From a bacterium (lineage in GTDB: Bacteria > Krumholzibacteriota > Krumholzibacteriia > Krumholzibacteriales > WJIX01), in assembly GCA_021160845.1 (NCBI GenBank), contig JAGHBT010000311.1, forward strand, positions 1-11,002: DNA of 11,002 bases, read 5' to 3'. The translations under genes and the position numbers were made by a program. The notes below the pieces were generated by a model. It was not told the origin of the DNA and did no database searches. It saw only the letters and a program-made list of their open reading frames with translations. This document shows, in pieces, positions 7,508 through 11,002 of the stretch; the first letter of the stretch is position 1; the number at the start of each line of letters is the position of its first letter.

Positions 7508-9157
7508 TTGGCTGTTGATGTAATTTTTCAGCTTATTGGTGGATTGGGGTTCTTCCTTTTTGGTATAAAATTTATGTCGGAAGCCCTCAGTAGGATCTCA
7601 GGTAACAAGGTTAAAAATATTGTTTCACACCTTACCTCCAACAGAATTGTTGCCTTTTCCGTGGGTGCGGGCATAACAGCGATCATTCAGAGCAGCAGCG
7701 CTATGACGGTGATGGTTATTGGGTTCATCAACGCGGGGCTTCTCACGCTTAGACAGGCTATACCGGTTGTTATCGGCTCGAATATTGGAACAACATTTAC
7801 AGCCTGGCTAGTCAGTTTCTTTGCGGTCTTCAAAATCACTCATTACGCGCTTCCCGCCGTAGGTATTGGGTTTGTCCTCATGTTATCCTGTAAAAAGAGC
7901 AAAGGCAAAAGGTGGGGTGAAATTATCTTCGGGTTCGGCGTTCTGTTTGTCGGGATCGGGTTTATGAAGGACGCTTTCGCTCCCCTGCAGTCTTCCGGCG
8001 GGATTAACAATATAATGGTAAAGTTCAGCCAGTATCCAATCCTTGGTGTACTTGTGGGAACGGTTATAACTATGTTGTTTCAGAGTAGCAGCGCTACAAT
8101 AGCACTTGTTCAGGTATTGGCTTTTAAGGGGCTGATTGATTTTCCATCCACACTGCCCCTGATTCTCGGTGATAATATCGGAACTACAATTACAGCACAA
8201 ATCGCGAGAATAGGCGGTACTACGGACAGTAAGCGAATAGCCTGGGTTCATACTCTGTTCAATGTTATAGGCGCAGGTTATATGCTGGTTCTAATCTACC
8301 TGGGTGTATATCAGCGCTTAATCGAGTGGATAATACCGGGCGGGGTAACAGCTAAGAATATTATGTTTCATATCGCTCTTTCTCACTCCCTATTTAATAT
8401 CTTTAATTCGATTATTTTTCTGCCGTTTGTGCGCTGGCTTGAGAAACTGGTTGTCCGAATTGTTGCTGAGCGCCCCGATGAAATTCATATAGAGCCGCAA
8501 TACCTTGAGAAACATCTAATTGAAACTCCCACTCTAGCTCTGGACCAAAGCAGAAAAGAGATACTAAGAATGCTGCATCTTGCTAAATCGGCGCTGAAAG
8601 ACGCGATTGAGATGACAACTGAGAATAAGAAGGAATTGTATGGGAAGGTTGTTCGAAAAGAAGATGCCGTAGATAATCTCCAGGCTGAGATCACAAAATA
8701 TCTAATAGATATTTCGGTAAAAGATTTGGATCAGGAACAAGCGCAGATGATTCCTGTATTTATACATTCCGTCAACGATATTGAGAGAATTTCTGACCAG
8801 GCTGAGAATATCGCGGAACTCGTTGAACGAAGGGAAGGAAACGGTCTTCTTTTTACCGATGTTGCCCGTGAAGAACTTAACCAGATGATTCAAGTGGTTA
8901 TGAAAATGATTAATGATGTTCCCAGCGGTCTGGAAGATGGTAAAACATATCATGCGGTTGACGCTTTGAAGAAAGAAGACTTGCTAAATGAGATGCAGAT
9001 CAGATTCCGCGAGCGGCATGTCATGAGATTAAAAGAGAGATCGTGCGATGTTCTCGCGGGTCTTGTGTTTACGGATTTTGTTGATTCACTTGAGAAGATT
9101 GGAGATCACCTTTCGAATATCGCAAAGGGTCTAAAGCGCGGGTTTAAATGGACATAG
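7508..9157 (+). CDS. Na+/phosphate cotransporter family protein with PhoU-like tail
   Basis: The protein has 549 residues, the usual size of bacterial NptA/YjbB-type Na/Pi cotransporters. It contains the two inverted-repeat halves of the family, each with a QSSSA motif (61-65 and 192-196) followed by an NIGTT motif (92-96 and 223-227); these form the sodium and phosphate binding site. Hydrophobic helices fill about 1-320. From about residue 345 the chain is soluble and helical with PhoU-like features (DNLQAEITKYL, SVNDIERISDQAENIAE, DFVDSLEKIGDHLSNIAKG), matching the common PhoU-domain fusion, thought to regulate transport. It acts in the inner membrane. Start is TTG under a GGAGGT site. It stands alone: the upstream operon is divergent, and the downstream gene is convergent with a 24-base gap. 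No pho-box-like repeat was recognised upstream. Confidence 0.95.
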   Translation: MAVDVIFQLIGGLGFFLFGIKFMSEALSRISGNKVKNIVSHLTSNRIVAFSVGAGITAIIQSSSAMTVMVIGFINAGLLTLRQAIPVVIGSNIGTTFTAWLVSFFAVFKITHYALPAVGIGFVLMLSCKKSKGKRWGEIIFGFGVLFVGIGFMKDAFAPLQSSGGINNIMVKFSQYPILGVLVGTVITMLFQSSSATIALVQVLAFKGLIDFPSTLPLILGDNIGTTITAQIARIGGTTDSKRIAWVHTLFNVIGAGYMLVLIYLGVYQRLIEWIIPGGVTAKNIMFHIALSHSLFNIFNSIIFLPFVRWLEKLVVRIVAERPDEIHIEPQYLEKHLIETPTLALDQSRKEILRMLHLAKSALKDAIEMTTENKKELYGKVVRKEDAVDNLQAEITKYLIDISVKDLDQEQAQMIPVFIHSVNDIERISDQAENIAELVERREGNGLLFTDVAREELNQMIQVVMKMINDVPSGLEDGKTYHAVDALKKEDLLNEMQIRFRERHVMRLKERSCDVLAGLVFTDFVDSLEKIGDHLSNIAKGLKRGFKWT

Positions 9158-9181
9158 ATGGGATAAAGCCGGGGACCTGTT

Positions 9182-11002
9182 TTATTCGTTGGTTTTATTT
9201 TCTATTTTTGCCTTGATTCTTTTTATATGATATCCAGCGGAGGACATTGGGTTTATCTTTTTGCATTCTTTCAAATAGTAGATTGCTTTTTCGTAGTTTC
9301 CGAGTTTTTCCATTACGTTACCCATAATTAAATAGGTTCTGGAGTCAATCGAGGGATTTCGTAAAGCTCTTATAAGAAGTTTCCGTGCTTTTTCGTAGTT
9401 TCCATTACCTATTTCGATTGTAGCCAGGTTAGTATACCCCCCGCATCTGTTTGGAGCCAGTTTGACGGCTTGTAAGAATTTCTTCCTTGCTTCTTCTATT
9501 TTACCGTTTGCTTGAAGTTCAATTCCCCAGTTAATTGTCGCCATGGCGAGATTATCTTTGTAAGTTTTATTGTTGGGATCAAGGGTGTTGGCTTTATTAT
9601 AAGCGGTTACTGCCCTTGGGAAATCCTTTGAACGGTTCAGGGCGTAGCCAAGCTTGGTCCAGTACAATGTGCTGTCGCCGAAACGGGATGTTAGTTTTTC
9701 AAGGATGGAGATGGCTTCATCATACCAGTTTATTTCTATATAAGTTTCCGCGAGTCTGAAACGGTAATGGTGGTTGTTCGGCTTGAGCTTCACTGCTTTT
9801 GAGAAAAAGGTTGCCGCGTTATTATATTTTTTCTGTTTAAATTTAATTTCAGCAAGGTTGTAGAAGGCCCTGTCGTTTTCGGGATCTTTCTCTGTCGCGT
9901 TATAGTAGTAATTAACGGCTTTGTTAGTATTATGATTTTCCCGGGCGAGATTAGCAATAATATATTCGCTTCTTCCTTTACATAGAGGAAGGGAGGAAAT
10001 CCGCCGCTCAGCAGCCTTTGAGGACGAGTTCACAAGTATTATCGGTATCAGGTGAATTAGTCCCGAAACCGTAATTAGCAGTGCGATTTTAAAGAAACGG
10101 GGCATATCGTGTGAGCTCTTCATCTTTGTTATAAGATATAATGAAAATACCGGGGCGGTAGTTAACAAAAGAGACCATTGAATCCCTCCATCTACAGATC
10201 CGCTTCCTGAAACAATAATGACAATAGCTGAAATGGCGGTTATTGAAAGTAACGTGTGTTGCCTGTTTGGGCTTGTTCCCGGGTTCTTCTTTAGTCGTGT
10301 TGGAACAAGTAAAAAAAGAGCAGCCAGGAAAGCAGGTCCTATGATCATAGCGCTATTAGCTATATTGAGGAGTGATTTGGCCAAATTCCATTGATGGAAG
10401 GAAGAGATGACAAAAGCCGTTATATATTTTGAGGGTCCGGCGTTTTCTGATATCAAAGGACAAATTATTTCACACATAATCCACAGTATTATAACCATGC
10501 CGGCTGCATTGACGGCTTGCGATCTTTTGTGTTTTGAAAGAAAGGCTATGAAAAAAATATATATAAATCCCGGAAGGAGATATATGGCTGATGGGTGAGA
10601 GAGGAGAGAAAGTAATAATAATAAAGCCGGCATCATAAGTGATCCATTTGTCTTTATATATTTAATTGTCGATATCATGTATAGGAATGAGAAAAGAACC
10701 GCGATTGGAATATTCCCGCCTCCGCCAAAGAATATGGCGAAACAGCCGTTTGAAACCAACAGAAGAGTCAATAAATTTCTTCCGGGGTAAGATTTTCCAA
10801 AGATGATTCCCGTTACATAATACGCGCTTGCGACAAAGAAAAGGCCTGAAATTATACTTACAATGCTCAGTGAAACTGTACTGTTAGCAAGGAAAAGGCT
10901 ATTTGTTACGCGATAAAAGAGCTGGTTGATTGATGTGGAAACAAAGGAGCCGGGAAGATTAATTGCTCCCCCGGTTATTGCTATTGCTGTTGGGTGCAGG
11001 TC
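9182..11002 (-). CDS. Multi-pass membrane protein with C-terminal TPR repeats (5' end outside window)
   Basis: The frame stays open from its TAA at 9182-9184 to the right edge, giving 606 visible residues; a TTG at 10771 is internal, since 77 in-frame codons lie before it without a stop. The visible part begins DLHPTAIAITGGAINLPG and contains about nine to ten hydrophobic helices up to about residue 330. FAIFFGGGGNIP, LLSLLSHPSAIYLLPGFIYI and SLLNIANSAMIIGP resemble conserved spots of GT-C-type membrane proteins from FCB-like bacteria (the FFGYxEN and LLDLxNxLLLxxP patterns), so a polyprenyl-phosphate-sugar-dependent glycosyltransferase is possible, but the catalytic first loop is outside the window. 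Residues about 345-606 are some seven TPRs (for example AFYNLAEIKFKQKKYNNAAT and YEKAIYYLKECKKINP), probably a protein-binding platform. The architecture matches the family-39-like gene at 2669. Membrane-TPR is certain; the enzyme class is inference. Confidence 0.85.
   Translation of the reverse strand, partial: DLHPTAIAITGGAINLPGSFVSTSINQLFYRVTNSLFLANSTVSLSIVSIISGLFFVASAYYVTGIIFGKSYPGRNLLTLLLVSNGCFAIFFGGGGNIPIAVLFSFLYMISTIKYIKTNGSLMMPALLLLLSLLSHPSAIYLLPGFIYIFFIAFLSKHKRSQAVNAAGMVIILWIMCEIICPLISENAGPSKYITAFVISSFHQWNLAKSLLNIANSAMIIGPAFLAALFLLVPTRLKKNPGTSPNRQHTLLSITAISAIVIIVSGSGSVDGGIQWSLLLTTAPVFSLYLITKMKSSHDMPRFFKIALLITVSGLIHLIPIILVNSSSKAAERRISSLPLCKGRSEYIIANLARENHNTNKAVNYYYNATEKDPENDRAFYNLAEIKFKQKKYNNAATFFSKAVKLKPNNHHYRFRLAETYIEINWYDEAISILEKLTSRFGDSTLYWTKLGYALNRSKDFPRAVTAYNKANTLDPNNKTYKDNLAMATINWGIELQANGKIEEARKKFLQAVKLAPNRCGGYTNLATIEIGNGNYEKARKLLIRALRNPSIDSRTYLIMGNVMEKLGNYEKAIYYLKECKKINPMSSAGYHIKRIKAKIENKTNE

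Noticed and set aside
7883..8251. Minus-strand open frame of 122 codons
   Set aside because: It is antisense to the QSSSA/NIGTT core of the Na/Pi transporter; no start signal or recognisable domain.
9158..9181. Short gap between convergent genes examined for a shared terminator
   Set aside because: It has a GC-rich patch (GCCGGGGACC) and a TTTTATT, but no self-complementary stem of useful length.
1..11002. CRISPR array, tRNA, rRNA, insertion sequence, toxin-antitoxin or defence system
   Set aside because: No regularly spaced repeats, cloverleaf, transposase, terminal inverted repeats or paired small ORFs of that type were seen.

Overview
The window holds five clear protein genes and one doubtful short one. 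There are no RNA genes, CRISPR arrays, insertion sequences or phage genes that I can see. The organism looks like a Gram-negative, uncultivated-type bacterium of the FCB (Fibrobacteres-Chlorobi-Bacteroidetes) superphylum or a neighbouring candidate phylum such as the Krumholzibacteriota, Eisenbacteria or Latescibacterota. The grounds are a PorV/PorQ-like outer-membrane barrel, secreted Ig/FlgD-like repeat proteins, a large secreted beta-sandwich protein with DG-rich motifs, and two multi-pass membrane proteins with TPR tails. Base composition is moderate to slightly AT-rich. The phylum is inference from protein style, not from a marker gene.

Layout. (1) Positions 1-2342, minus strand: one uninterrupted frame of 780 codons that runs off the left edge. 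It encodes a large secreted multidomain protein with a signal peptide, two jelly-roll-like domains and a Rossmann/GATase-like module. (2) 2343-2668: a 326-base divergent intergenic region with only weak promoter candidates. (3) 2669-4555, plus: a GT-C (family 39-like) membrane glycosyltransferase with TPR repeats at its C-terminus. Its last 46 bases, stop codon included, are tandemly duplicated (4511-4602), and the copies differ only at synonymous third positions. (4) 4651-7160, minus: a two-gene operon. A secreted Ig/FlgD-like repeat protein is followed, with a TAATG overlap, by a PorV/PorQ-like barrel. A near-consensus sigma70-type promoter lies just upstream. (5) 7161-7507: an intergenic region that may contain a 44-residue secreted or membrane peptide on the plus strand. 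(6) 7508-9157, plus: a Na+/phosphate cotransporter with a PhoU-like tail. (7) 9182-11002, minus: a membrane protein with about seven TPRs that runs off the right edge.

How they fit together. Three of the five main genes (the large secreted protein, the Ig/FlgD protein and the PorV-like barrel) concern the cell surface. The coupled Ig/FlgD and PorV-like pair has the arrangement expected of a type IX-like secretion cargo and its outer-membrane shuttle. The two membrane-TPR proteins probably act on lipid-linked sugars or envelope assembly. The phosphate transporter is an ordinary housekeeping gene. I see no defence or mobile system; the most unusual items are the surface operon, the secreted GATase-like fold protein and the synonymous tandem duplication.
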